Shown in pieces: positions 20,638 to 32,131 of a stretch of DNA of 64,000 nucleotides; the first letter of the stretch is position 1; each line of letters opens with the position of its first letter. The position numbers and the translations under genes are program-made. The DNA lies in the NCBI GenBank assembly GCA_009599575.1, contig VWND01000095.1:124001-188000 (forward strand), in the 5' to 3' direction. The notes beneath the pieces were generated by a model, which had not been told where the DNA came from, made no database searches, and saw only the letters and a list, made by a program, of their open reading frames with translations. This stretch comes from Blumeriella jaapii. Its lineage: Eukaryota; Ascomycota; Leotiomycetes; Helotiales; Drepanopezizaceae.

Positions 20638-22478
20638 ATGGTCAAAGGACTAGCTGTCTTGAGAGCGGCCCGGGCCATTGGCGGCACCGTGGCCATCATT
20701 CTAACGATATCGGTGACGCTCCGGGCCCGTCAGCTTACCATGACACTGGATCTCTTTCTCAAACTCCTGATCACCTTCGTGTATTCTCATCGGCTTTCTG
20801 GCTTTTCGTTCCGATTTCCATGGTCAAAAGGTACGGGTTCTCAGGACACGAAAGACCAACTTTCACTTCTGGAATCTGGACTTCTCCTAGACGAGAAGAA
20901 GGATGTACTCCTTCAGATTGATAGCATGACCATATCCGACGATTCCCCTCGAGTCTTAGCTACAGTTGTTGGGTGGCGCGAAGAAGAGACGCTATACAGA
21001 ACGTGTCTGCAATCATTAGCTGCAAGTCCACAATGCCATCCAATCATCGCCGGCATCGATGGGGACACCGAAGTGGATGATATTATGGTGAACACCTTCC
21101 TCAACGTAAGTCTGCCTTGGCTGTGCCCAGAAATCACTTATTCAAGTCTCGCAGGTTTTCCCCAACGGAAGTGTGATCCGGTTGCAGGAGCCTCTTTCGC
21201 GGGAGCTTGATCGATTTATGCTTTCGGCCAACTTGACCGATATCAACGATACACAGACCTGCGAGCTCGTGATGAAGCATCTATCGAATGTGATTCGCAC
21301 AGCCATCAACGAACAGCTCCCCCAAGGGGTCCAAAGTATTCAAGAGCTGTGTATTGTCCAGCCACATCAGTCCAAGAAAGACATTCTATTCACGACGTTG
21401 TGCTTTGCCAGGTTGATATCGGAGGATCTCGGCATTGAATACGTCTTCAGTACCGATTCGGATTCGGATATCATGCCGGGCGCAATTGGCAAAATGGCCA
21501 GGCTATTCGAAAACGATACCAACATCGGTGGGGTTGCCGGGCATGTACGATTTACACATCCTCGACCGACATGGATGTCCCACATCGCAGTCTCATTTAT
21601 GTGGTTCGACCAGGAAATCACCAAGGCTCAGGGAGCGATTTTTGGAGCCACTGATTGTCAGCCAGGTCCATGTGCTGCCTTCAGAGTCTCCGCTCTGAAT
21701 TCAGTTCTGGTCCCATGGTACTGTCAGACTGTTTTGGGGCAGAGGACAGTAAGTTGAGCCCCGCTGTGGATGAGGAGCATTGATCTGACCTTTTAGGTCA
21801 TCAACGAAGATCGTCACTTGACAACACGACTTCTGTATGCCGGGTATGCTGTGCATTATGCACCTGACGCCTTGGTGTATACCGACACACCAAGTACCTT
21901 TGAAACATGGGTCAAGCAACAAGTAGGTGTCCTAGGAATATGCACTCGATCAATAGCTAACATTGCGATAGGTGCGATGGTCAAGGAGCCTTATGATCGA
22001 AACACTTTGGTACCCTGCGATGATCGACAGAATATCACCGTGGCTCATCTATAACATCTTAAAGTCCCGGGTGATGCCGATCGCGGCCTTCTGGATTATC
22101 ACATCGTACGCTTTAGGGTTTGGGGGAGTCATGAGATTCAACACCATCTCCGCCATGGACATTTTGTGCATGCTCGCAATCCGAATTGCATACCTCACTA
22201 GCATTAGCGCCGACAAGCCTACTGCTTCTGATATCCTTTGGTTGGTACCATCACAGGCGTGGTTCATTTTGATGATGCCTGGGATTGTCATTTGGTCGCT
22301 CATCACGTTGTTGGATACTTCTTGGGGTACCAATCCAAGAGGACTCCAGGGGTCGAAGGAGAAAGGGAGTTGGCCCAAGATAGACTCGGCACTCAAGGGT
22401 GTCATATTTCTGTATGCCTGGTTGGGTGTAGTTTCAGTAGCTGTTGTTCGGATTCTGGTGGCTTCTGTACCGAGATGA
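20638..22478 (+). CDS. Family 2 glycosyltransferase, hyaluronan/chitin-synthase-like membrane polysaccharide synthase
   Basis: The exons are 20638-21105, 21155-21748, 21797-21922 and 21972-22478 (564 aa). The three introns are 48-49 bp, all phase 0. Two N-terminal membrane helices (about 14-28 and 37-50) precede the GT-A domain: 'ATVVGWREEETLYRTCLQSL', DGD at 141-143, 'FSTDSDSDIMPGAIGKM' with the DxD metal site at 257-261, acceptor motif EDRHLT (358-363), and the product-binding QQVRW (395-399), which spans the third intron. At least three helices follow. This order defines processive synthases that extrude a beta-linked polysaccharide. The product is unknown. It may be related to the ZtGT2 protein needed for surface hyphal growth in Zymoseptoria; that is inference from architecture. 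Confidence 0.9.
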
Positions 22479-25020
22479 ACTCTCGACGTTGTCGAGGCCT
22501 TGGTGTTATTTTAGCTTTTCTGTGTATTCAACCATCAACGCCTAGTATGCGTTTTTTTTTTAATTAAACATTTTGATACTTTATTCCTTGACAGCAAAAC
22601 AGTGAAACTTCACCTCGATGTTGTCGTACAACCTAAAGTGATGCGAGAGGCTTAAGCGAGAAAGAAAACAAAAATTGGCGGGCTGAAATCAAACTTTTAG
22701 CGACATTTTTCCAGAGCTGCGCCTACAAAAGGGCATTAGCAAAAAGTTTCTTTTTGCAAACTGCAAGCTAGAGGCTTTTGATACAGGCAAAACAATAGCG
22801 TGATTCGATTCGGAAACGCAGGAGCTCCATTACAAAAGCTTTTAGACAAGAGAGGCTTGAGGAAAGCGAAAATTAAGTGGCTGTAAAAAGATTAATGGTT
22901 AAGGCTATCCAGGATGCACGTTAAACACTACGGTGAAGTTTGAGAAGCTAATCCGGATCCTAGAGTTATTGATGTGTACATCAAGTAAATCAACGAACGT
23001 GCCAAAATCCTTATCAATGCGAAGCTGGCGTGGCAGATGACTCTTGTGTTGTACCAATCCAGGAATGTAATAGCAGCAATCTTCATACACAATATGACAG
23101 ATATCGTTTGAATCAAAAGTTTTACTTTTTGTATTGGTAATTGGTATTCTTACTCACTTCTTTTTGTTGCGAATGTAAATGAATGCACGTCGTAGGCAAG
23201 ATGTCATGAAGTCTTGGTAGTGTTTATGCCCTCCTTGTAGGCGCAGTTTTTCCCGACAGGGGTGGTTTCCAATTCCCCGATTGGTGGCTACTTCATTGGG
23301 TCTTCTTGGTCAAAGTATCGTACCACGGGGTTTGAAATTTTCCAACAGGGCTGTTTCTGTTATCAATCGATTCGTAATGGAAATTCATAGTAATCAGTCT
23401 AGCGTCAACAAGCTGCAACCTCTGCTAAAAGAAGCACGAAGGAAAACGTTGAGATATCCCGCATAACAATTCTTGAGGGGGGCAAAAACCGTTGCCCTTA
23501 GTCGACACTCTCCCAATTTGGAACGTTCAGTGACTTAAAATAGTCGAACGGAATTTTGAAAACGGTTCGACCGGATCAAAGTACAGCCGAGGGCATTGAC
23601 CAGCCGCCATCTGTCAAACCATCTCGTTATGTCTTCGTGAACATCAAAAGCAATTTCTAACCTTTTGCTTCTAGCCACCGCCGAGAATACCAAGTCGTCA
23701 AGTTAAAAATAAATGCTTTGCCAATCATCACTAAGCATATAATAACCTTCATAACTATAATTGCTACTATAACCATAATTCTGAAGACAATCTTGGAAAC
23801 TCTAGAAAAACTTTAAAACTCGATGGCTTTAACAAGGTTATTGAAAAGCCAAAGACTAATTTTTTTTTACTTTCCTCCACCCTTGACAAACGTTAAAATA
23901 AGGGTAAAGAGAACTGTAAAAGATCAGCTCACCGCCGCTTGTTCGGGCTTACTTCTTCTTACAGAGACAGCGGTAAAGTATTGTACAAACCTGGTCAAAA
24001 GCAAGGGGGGTGTGGAGACCAAAATTGACTTTATAAAATGGTTTTCCACGCCACAAAAAGGAAGTCATTACCGGAGGATGAGCTCACCGGATGTTGCGTC
24101 ATGACCAGATTGGGCTAAGTTCTGCTAACCCCTGTTTGAGCGGGTACAATACTTAACCGCTGTACTCTGTGATGCCAAAAATTTACGATTGCACACGAAA
24201 CAAGGCGGAATTTAGTTCAGTGAGAATAAGTGTACTTGCTAGTATTTAAAGATGAATTTGCATCAATTACAGCATGATAATTCTCCCATTACTGTACGAG
24301 TCGCAAAATGTTTAAATGTAAAATTCCGAGGCAGCATTTCCAAGGAGCTTTCTTTTTGGCCGGCAAAAGGTTGGCGTGGCTGGCTGAAAAACCCGAGTCA
24401 TACCCCCTGGCAATTAGCTTTTCGGTATTCTGTACATTTCCAATACAACGTTGGTTAACGTGAAAAGTAAAAAAAAGGCTTTTTCGAAAGCCTGAAATCG
24501 ACTTCTGCAGTAGATAGCACAAAAATATTTTGTACTCTGTTTTTGCTATGCCTAACGCTGATAGAACATATATAGCATAGCAAGATTAATCGGTTCTGAG
24601 CAATGTATTGCAGTACGGAAAATGTTTGGCCAGAATCTGTATCAATTACTACCTTATTTAACCTGACTTTATTTCGCTGCTATCGCGGCGACAAGGGAGG
24701 TTGCGATATGGAACAACGCACCAAACAAACACAGCGGTGTGGATTCACATTTGGCTACGCGACAACTGTCTTTGTTGGATCATAGATTAAACGTGCTAAT
24801 ATGCAGTGCGCATAAGGAAATAATCTAATATACATATACGTTAAGCCCCCTACTCCATCCCTATTCCCACTTCCAAAAGGCATATTCAAAACGCCAACGT
24901 TCCCTATGTACCGCGCTGAACTCAGAGGCGAATTCTAGACCGCGGAAAACGCACGCATGAGCATCAATATACAGCATATGGCAGCATACCGTAACGCATG
25001 TGGTAAGCGTATCCATCTTA
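22479..25020. other. 2.5-kb gene-poor stretch
   Basis: No coding region is supported; the longest frames are under 100 codons and unrelated to known families. Base composition is somewhat AT-rich without the strong RIP look of the left edge. Confidence 0.4.
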
Positions 25021-25146
25021 CATCCCGACGCCATTAGCGTCTAATGGTAAATTCCCGTCATAAATCCCGACACCAGTAGCGTTTAATGGTAAATTCCCGT
25101 CATACATCCCCGACGCCATTAGCGTCTTATCGTAAATACCCGTCAT
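25021..25146. repeat. Three tandem 42-43-bp units with a GACGC...GCGTC dyad
   Basis: Units begin about 25021, 25063 and 25106. Each contains GACGCCATTAGCGTC (5-bp inverted arms round CATTA; the middle copy has two changes) followed by AATGGTAAATTCCCGTCAT. They lie 110-240 nt downstream of the stop of the minus-strand gene ending at 25260, so probably in its 3' UTR or terminator region. Confidence 0.75.
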
Positions 25147-25259
25147 GCCCCTACCGGCCCCCCTTTCCCACCGGCCCGCCCCTCAGCACGCCGCAAGCTC
25201 ATCGTCGATATGGATCTGGAAGCCTGGCTGCCGACTTGGATACTCGCTCGGCACGCTAC

Positions 25260-28247
25260 TCACTTCGCTAGCCTCGTCCTCCCCCCTGGTCCTCGTAAAC
25301 CCACCACCGCTCTTGCTACATTCGAGACTAGGCCCGACGTCGCCATCACCGTCATCCTGCATGCCCTCCCACTCTTGTTCCCCCAGCCTGTATCATCCAC
25401 ATCCGCATGCTGTCCGCAATCGCTAAGCGCGTTGGCCTCGTATTCCATGTCATCGGCGTAGACGTCGCCGTCAACGCTGCTGGCTCCGTTCTCGTTCTCG
25501 TGATCATTCTCGGTCCCATCTCCATCACCGGCATCGTGGGACACGAGCTCATCCTCGCTTCCGTCCTCGTAGATGGAGATGCCTGTGCTGCCCCGGCGGG
25601 GGATGTAAGGGGCATTGCTGAATGGCGTGGCGTACGCAAACGGTGTCATGCCCTCCTCCTTCTCCTGCTCGTATTTGCCATCGTCGAATGGCGCATACGG
25701 GGACGACGGGCCCGTGCTGTACTTGGGCGTATCTCGCGGGCGGGACGGCGAGCGGGAGCGGGAGATACGGCGGCGCTTGGCAAGCGTGGCATTTACCCCT
25801 GCTGATGTGGATGGGGCGCGGAGGGAAGATGGCTGTGTTTCGCAGTCGGAGGAGGCGATGCAACGCTTGCTGTTACCGTGCTGAGATTGCAAGGACTTGA
25901 TAGGAATCGTGGTGGGCATGGATGTTGTACGGACGGGCATGGGCCGGAAGGGATTGCGTTCTTTGAGTGGCGAGAGAGGGAGGGCGTGCTGGGCTGGAGC
26001 GACCGAGGTAGGGGTGATAGAAGCATCTGGTGAGACGGCTGCTGATGAGAAGTGATCAGATCGCGAGGCAAGGTCGAAGCGATCGCTTTGGGAGGGTGGA
26101 GAGCGTATGCTTAGCGAGGTGAATGTGGAATGGACGCTCTCATGCGGTGGATCAAGCCGTTCGTCGAATTCCCAGCACGGCTCTTCGGCATCGTGCTCCG
26201 GTGTATAGTCCAGGCTGGCAGAGGTGTCGGAGTAGACACGGGGTAGCCGGCGAAGCTTCTGCCAGGTCCAGTCTACGTTTTGCTTGCCGAGCTGTTGGAT
26301 GTAGCTATCTTTCTGCGTGACATAGAGTCGGCGAACCCCCGAATGTCTCATGGCGACGCTAGCCGAGAGGAATGGAACAGTCCAGAGAGCGGGTGTGACC
26401 ATCTCGGATGGATTGAGGTAGCGAAGACAGGAATCCTTGTGTATCTTGCGCAGAGGAACCCACGGGGCTGATAGCCCAAGGTAGTTCCTCAGCGACCGTG
26501 GTACCGAGTCGGCATTCTCGTCGTCGTGGGGAGAATAGGGATCCTCGGCAAGGACGTGCGGGAGCTCTCCAAAGGCGTTCATGATCGCTACTTGGACATC
26601 TCGGGCATCAGGCCCAAGAACGCGTATCGATCTCACGAGTCCTCGGCTCCTAAGGCGTTCATCCACCCTGCTGCGAGAAGCACACGCTCTTGCCATCAAC
26701 CAGGTCGACTCCTGGTCCCCGAGATCCGTAGCGGAGTACTCCCACGCGGAAGCCTGCTCTTGCGCAGTAAGACACGCTTGAGCAGCGGCCATCGAATTGT
26801 TCTGCGTCTGGGTCCAATCGTCCGTGGCCAAGCTGTTCATGCGGGATCGTTGACTCATGTTCTGCTGCGACGACCAGATGCCCTTAAGGTTCGATCCAAA
26901 GGGCAGGAAGACAACCTCGATCTCCCACGGCCGGGAAGGCGATGGGAGAGCGGCGGCTTGAAGGTCGTGTATTTGAGCCTCTAAAGCTTGGAGACGAGCA
27001 GTTTCGAGACGGTCCATGGCTGAGGCAGTCATCGCGGAGGAACCGACTGAAACCCTGGAGTCAAAGGATCCAATCTGTTTACTGCTGACGCTACTAGCAT
27101 CGTTGAGAGCAGCTTGCACTCTCTCGATCTCACGCAACCTCTCCTCAATTTCGCAAACCCTATTATCCAGTCTATCGTCAGCGTCCTGGAGATCCCCGAC
27201 GTCAGGGTCATGGAAGGTCGAGTTCTCAAGCAGATCCAGCCTCTGGTCGTGATTGCTGATTTTCATGGGATACTCCGCGAGGTTTTGAACCAGATGTTGC
27301 AGCCTCTGCAGGAGTTTCACTTCCGGGTCTTCTTCGTATGGTGCTAGGACAATAGATCTAGGAAGTGGTTCTTCTGACTGCTTGTTATCCAATTGAGATT
27401 GCTTATCCTTCTCAACCAGAGGCGTTGCACACACTTGAGCATTACTCTGCGAGTACTTCTCGAGAGCATCCTTGACCCCGGCGAGATTGTGGCCTAAGTC
27501 GACTGCCGTGACTGGATCTTGAGACGCGCGCGCACTGGGCGTCGCCACCTCAGTGAGACTTTGCATGCAGACATTGCCATTAGCATCCTCGTAAACTTGC
27601 ATCCTCCTCGCGGTTTGAGGCTGTCGGCCTGTGGCTCTGCCAGAAGTGGTCGTTGGCGTTGGGTTAAAGGTTCGTCCTAGACCAGAGGGACGGATCGACG
27701 CTCCAACGCTACCCGAGGTTACAGACCCACTGTCCGATGGGAGCAAGCACTGAGATGGGATAGCAGGCAGGCTATTGAGGGATCCAAAATGACGGCCGCA
27801 TTGCGGCGCATCCGGCATCGCGTCCCGTCTTACCTCTTGTCCCGGCTCATGGTGTTGTTGCCTTATCACATGTGGAAGATGAGGAGCAACGGCACTCCCG
27901 CAAGTTAGAGACAAGCCCCCTCCGTGATTCAGAGCTTTCGGCATCATGTCTGCCATCGCCCCCGCGGCAACACCACCGGCTTGACTCTGTCGGGGCACAT
28001 CATCATGAAAGCAAGCATGATGCTCACACATGCAGAATCCCGAGCTGGCCGTCGACGCATCCCTCGGACCGATGAGCGCTTTGTCCCAGAAACGCCGACA
28101 CCCACAGACGGGCGCGTTGCCTCCTGCACCGAGGTTCGTGTAGTTGCACCCCCCGCTCGGAAGCCGCATCTCGATGGGCTCCGCATCATTCGTATACCTA
28201 CTCCCGAGCCGCGTACTATGGCCCACGCGGGCAGCCATGAGCAGCAA
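25260..28247 (-). CDS. Conserved fungal hypothetical protein, Cys/His cluster, coiled coil, NLS
   Basis: A single exon encodes 995 aa. Near the N-terminus is a dense Cys/His cluster: C34, C48, C50, C72, C74, H76, H77, C79, H81, within 'VCGCRRFWDKALIG' and 'FCMCEHHACFHD'. It could bind zinc. A coiled coil occupies about 300-400 ('LQRLQHLVQNLAEYP', 'EIEERLREIERVQAAL'). A conserved globular block near 435-690 includes 'WEIEVVFLPFGSNLKGIW' and 'WTWQKLRRLPRVY'. The C-terminal third is Ser/Pro-rich with a basic 'AKRRRISRSRSPSRPR' and an acidic run. This suggests a nuclear or chromatin-linked protein; no enzyme motif is seen. I recall this architecture as a conserved but unnamed ascomycete family. 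Confidence 0.75.
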   Translation of the reverse strand: MLLMAARVGHSTRLGSRYTNDAEPIEMRLPSGGCNYTNLGAGGNAPVCGCRRFWDKALIGPRDASTASSGFCMCEHHACFHDDVPRQSQAGGVAAGAMADMMPKALNHGGGLSLTCGSAVAPHLPHVIRQQHHEPGQEVRRDAMPDAPQCGRHFGSLNSLPAIPSQCLLPSDSGSVTSGSVGASIRPSGLGRTFNPTPTTTSGRATGRQPQTARRMQVYEDANGNVCMQSLTEVATPSARASQDPVTAVDLGHNLAGVKDALEKYSQSNAQVCATPLVEKDKQSQLDNKQSEEPLPRSIVLAPYEEDPEVKLLQRLQHLVQNLAEYPMKISNHDQRLDLLENSTFHDPDVGDLQDADDRLDNRVCEIEERLREIERVQAALNDASSVSSKQIGSFDSRVSVGSSAMTASAMDRLETARLQALEAQIHDLQAAALPSPSRPWEIEVVFLPFGSNLKGIWSSQQNMSQRSRMNSLATDDWTQTQNNSMAAAQACLTAQEQASAWEYSATDLGDQESTWLMARACASRSRVDERLRSRGLVRSIRVLGPDARDVQVAIMNAFGELPHVLAEDPYSPHDDENADSVPRSLRNYLGLSAPWVPLRKIHKDSCLRYLNPSEMVTPALWTVPFLSASVAMRHSGVRRLYVTQKDSYIQQLGKQNVDWTWQKLRRLPRVYSDTSASLDYTPEHDAEEPCWEFDERLDPPHESVHSTFTSLSIRSPPSQSDRFDLASRSDHFSSAAVSPDASITPTSVAPAQHALPLSPLKERNPFRPMPVRTTSMPTTIPIKSLQSQHGNSKRCIASSDCETQPSSLRAPSTSAGVNATLAKRRRISRSRSPSRPRDTPKYSTGPSSPYAPFDDGKYEQEKEEGMTPFAYATPFSNAPYIPRRGSTGISIYEDGSEDELVSHDAGDGDGTENDHENENGASSVDGDVYADDMEYEANALSDCGQHADVDDTGWGNKSGRACRMTVMATSGLVSNVARAVVGLRGPGGRTRLAK

Positions 28248-29513
28248 TCAGGAGTAGGACGAGGATGATGGAAGAGGAGCGAGTCGAGGGCGAAGAGGAG
28301 GGGGGTGTCTCTGGTTGTCGCGTCGCATCGGGGTTATGAGGAGCGGCGGCTATCGCACTCGTCACTGGGCGAGTGAAGAAGATATAACGTTCGCGACAAT
28401 GGCCGTACGGAGAGGGGAAATTCGCGCCCTTATATATGCTCCCGGCGGCCCTCGACGCGCGTTGGGCCAAGTCAAGGCGAATGACGCGTCGGGACCGAAG
28501 TTTGAGGCTGCCGTCGCGCATCAGCAGCATCTATGGCACGCAGCCTCACAGGTAACACGCATACCGTATACGTAGTTGTCTCCTCGACAAATCGATGGAA
28601 TGGAAGCCGGTGTATTCGTAAATTCGTGAAGCGTTATGTGATGATGCCAGGCAAAGCGAAGGTAAAATGCAAGAGGACGTGGCAGGCAACGAGGCAAGCA
28701 GGTCGAGGTCGACGCCGCGTCGCGCGGGGCTGATGGAGGCTGGAAGGTTGCGCGGCTAGGCGGCGGCGCGGCTGCGCGGCTACTCATCGAATCACATCGC
28801 GTCTAAGGCGCCGATAGGGACGGCCCGCGTCGCCTTCCCGTGCCGTCTTGCCGTGCCGCGTGTTGATTGGTGGAGAGCGGGAGGATATCAACAATGCCTT
28901 GTCGGAACGGTCGACGAGGCAAAAGATATAGACAAGAGCAGACTTGGGGAACAATTGGATAGGATACAAGTTGCGGGCACGCAGCAAGGGCCCACGTTTG
29001 CTTCTGTTTGGTGCTAAGAGAGGCCGTGAGAAGGCCCACGACACAAGTATTCCTCGCTGGCAAAAGTCGTCTCATCCCAAGTAGCAGAAGTGAAGCAAGC
29101 AGCTTCACTCCCTGAAATGTACCTATTTACCTGTTCGCTATTCAGAGCATCGCCCCCGTGCTTTCTGGAATTCGTATACCCAGGCATCGCTCGTGTCCTC
29201 GCCACCACGTGCTCCCGACGCACAACGGTCGTGAAATAAACAAAAACAAATCGGGCGCCTCGCTTGCACGGGCCCCACCCAAACAAATTGGTGTTGTGTA
29301 CATATAGCCCGACAGTTCTCTGACATCCAATCAGCGGACTGCCATGGTAGAACGTGCATAATGAGATTATTAGGGTTGCCTAACTTACCAAGGATGGTAC
29401 GATACCACGATGTGCTCCTCGAGATCCACACCGGTTCGATCGTATTCGGAGGTACCCCTTATGAGATGCGTGGTGGTGGCTTTAAAAGAATTCAAATTGA
29501 TTTTTTTTTTAAC

Positions 29514-29514
<1 letters not shown>
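28248..29514. other. Intergenic, upstream of the large hypothetical gene
   Basis: This holds a TATATAAG on the minus strand at 28429-28436, 182 bp before the ATG at 28247. The rest shows short overlapping frames only; 28700-28790 is rich in GGCGGCGCGGC-type repeats. Confidence 0.4.
28429..28436 (-). promoter_or_regulatory. TATA-like box for the 995-aa protein gene
   Basis: The minus strand reads TATATAAG 182 bp upstream of the start codon. Position and context fit a core promoter. Confidence 0.4.

Positions 29515-29582
<68 letters not shown>
29515..29582. repeat. 68-nt uninterrupted poly-T tract
   Basis: The run of T from 29515 to 29582 is unbroken and is preceded by a T10 run and AACG. On the minus strand it is a 68-nt poly-A lying about 120 nt past the end of the frame at 30043-29705. 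It could be a retroposition tail, a mononucleotide microsatellite, or an assembly artefact at a homopolymer. Confidence 0.8.
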
Positions 29583-29704
29583 CAAGTCGCTGTTTTCGTT
29601 ATCCTTTTCGCGTGCTGTGTGTGCTTACCATCTTACGAATTTTGTCATGCTAGATAGACACTTGATCATGGATCATGCTTCGCGGCTTTGCTTACTGGTA
29701 GATG

Positions 29705-30043
29705 TTATAATAGCCCTGGCTCTGGTGCCTCTGGCCTGGTAGTGCTTGGCATGGACCTCATTTGATGATCGCGGTGTCCATCCGTCGGCGTGAGCCCCGG
29801 GCTGTCATCCTCAACAATCGACACCATGAGGCCCGTGGTGACCTCTTCTCCTCCCGACCCTGCCGCTGGACCATCCACCGGCATAAGACCCGAGGTGACA
29901 GGTGGTCCTGCGCGGCTGGTAGTACCTTCCTTTGATCCGGACGCTGCTGCCTGCCCATTCGCCGGCGCGGCACCTGGGGTGTCAATGGAAGATGATGATG
30001 AATAATGGCTGATGGCTGATGGATATGGAATGTCGAGGTTCAA
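29705..30043 (-). CDS. Small Gly/Ser/Pro-rich hypothetical protein (doubtful)
   Basis: The frame encodes 112 aa and starts MNLDIPYPSAISHY. Low-complexity residues dominate, with a loose internal repeat of about 25 residues ('TPGAAPANGQAAASG' against 'TSGLMPVDGPAAGSG'). No signal peptide or domain is evident. The poly-A tract downstream on the same strand makes a retroposed transcript possible. It may equally be a chance frame in GC-rich DNA. Confidence 0.25.
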   Translation of the reverse strand: MNLDIPYPSAISHYSSSSSIDTPGAAPANGQAAASGSKEGTTSRAGPPVTSGLMPVDGPAAGSGGEEVTTGLMVSIVEDDSPGLTPTDGHRDHQMRSMPSTTRPEAPEPGLL

Positions 30044-32131
30044 GTCAGAGAACGGTAGAGGGAATATTTCAAAGGTAGATCGGTCGTAGGTAGGGAAGGA
30101 GCGTGAAGATGCTCAGGATGTACTCGGGGCATCGTTCTGAGGGGAATAGAAAGGAACGAACTTGAGGACTTTGATATTAAAAATCGCCTAACTAGGTAAA
30201 TTCTAAGTTGAACTTGCATGTTTGGAAGCTTGAAAAAAAACACCGAAGGTAAAAAAGGCAATCTAATTCTGTTGTACACGAGCTCACCACTCGTGAAGAG
30301 TACTCACCCACCAATGAAAAGACTCTTGCCGTTTCCTTCAGGTGCGAGAGATTTTCAAGAACCAAACAAGCAGGCTATGGAGAGAAAATGTGATTTACTT
30401 TTTCGTTTTTTTTTGTTATACAATCCAGACCACGTGTAAATGAGTTGCGGGAGAGAACGTGATAGTGAAAAGCGCCACTTACCACCACGATTTGCGACGT
30501 GGCAAAGAGAGCCGAAAAACTGGGTAAGATTTGACTAGACTCTGGAAGGTGCAAAGGCAAGGTTGAAAAGGAAAAACAATCGAAAATCAAGGAGCGACTC
30601 TTCTTCCATCGAGAAGCACGTGTTTACAGAGATGTGGATTACGACCGTAGGGTGCACAAAGGGTCTCTGCCACCCCTTCCTCTCCCCCCAAATGGCTGCC
30701 AAAATGTATGCATTCGGTTTGGTATTGTTTGTCTGGCAACTTTTAAAAGTCCACAGAAGCTCGAACGTGATTAATTTTGTATAGGATTCTGTAAATTTCA
30801 CGACCGCTGTGACGCGGAGTTACTGTATTTCATCGTACTGTATATAACATAGCTGATGGATCCGAAATCTTGTTGTTAACATGATGCCACGCGTTTTGTG
30901 TTTACACATACCCGAAACGTAAGGTACAGAGTTTCGCGTAGATACACCTTGGCAGCCGGGGGGAGTGGGGGGGGGGGGTTTGCGGGGGACTGGGCGCATT
31001 TAGAATAAGCTCAAAAGCATAATGTTTTAAAGTACCAGAAACGCGGCGAAGCAGCAGGTGAGTGGTGGTGGTGGGTGGTGAGAGGCGAGTGGTGAGTGTA
31101 GTGTACAGAGGGTAAAGATGTCTCGAACTGGCAGCGCAGGGGGACCAACGTCCCTCGTGCCGTACAGCACCATCTATCTACAGTACAAGTAGCGCATCGG
31201 TACCGAGGCACGATCACCCCCTTCCCGACACGTGGGGCCGCGATGCGGCGCGATGCAACGCGATGCCGCCCGGGTCGACATCGCTCCCGGCATCGATGGC
31301 CCGACGGAGAAATCATGACTCTGAGACTTTCGACCGCGAGCCGCAATCGGCCTCGTCGCGGGTCCCGTGCAGCCTAGCGGCCGCCGTGGGCCCGGTTGGC
31401 CCAATGAGCGTCGCCCATCGGACCCGGCCCCACCCGGCCCAGAAGCACAACAAGTTGTGTCAGATGTGCGTCGCCGGCGTTTTGTGGAAACGCCAAGACG
31501 CTACTTCAGCCGGAGGCGCCCCCGCCCCGCCCATTGGTCGAACGACGGCACTTCTCGCTCTCTTTCTGCATCTCTCTTCATCATCATCTTCATCTTCCTC
31601 CCCTTCTTCCTCTCTGCCATCTCCTCTTTCAGCTTCAGCATCGTCATCAGCCGCATCATCATTATCATCATCTGTGTCCGCCATCCACATCCTCATGGCG
31701 CTTACCAACCCGTACAGGATGATCCGGAAGCGCAGATTCACCTTCCGGTCCATCTGAAGAAATCCCCCTCCCCCGCTCCCCGGCACAGCTACCGACAACC
31801 TCCACACGCGCTCCACAAAAACCGGTCCCAGCATCGAGTCCATCTAACCGACTCACCAACCGTTCCATTCGGCCTCGCTCGTGTCCCCGTCGCGCGCCAT
31901 CCATTCGGACCTGTGGGGGCGCGTAAACCCAATCTCTTAAAGCAGGTCGGTCGGTCCAACAGCACCGACCCGGCCCTTCGACGCGGACACAACCAAGTCC
32001 ATCCACGGCGTGCTACGACGGTGCAGGACCCTCGCTCTCAGTTGACCTACTCGATCCATCCATCGCAACAAGTCTGGTGCGTGGACGACGAATCTACCCC
32101 GCCGATTCCCCGCTCCTGTCCCATCGCGACG
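30044..32131. other. Intergenic and probable long 5' leader of the SIS gene
   Basis: The plus frame is open from 31367 into the SIS gene. However, 31367-32131 encodes Ser/Ile homopolymers from (TCATCA)n and Pro/His-rich text without domain character, so it is treated as leader. A G10+ run lies near 30970. No other gene was recognised. Confidence 0.4.

Noticed and set aside
25021..25146. CRISPR array
   Set aside because: The units are contiguous with no unique spacers, and the genome is eukaryotic.
29361..29742. Plus-strand frames with long Phe runs
   Set aside because: They exist only because of the poly-T tract.
31367..32131. N-terminal extension of the SIS protein
   Set aside because: The frame is open, but it encodes Ser/Ile homopolymers and Pro/His-rich text without domain character and is better read as leader.
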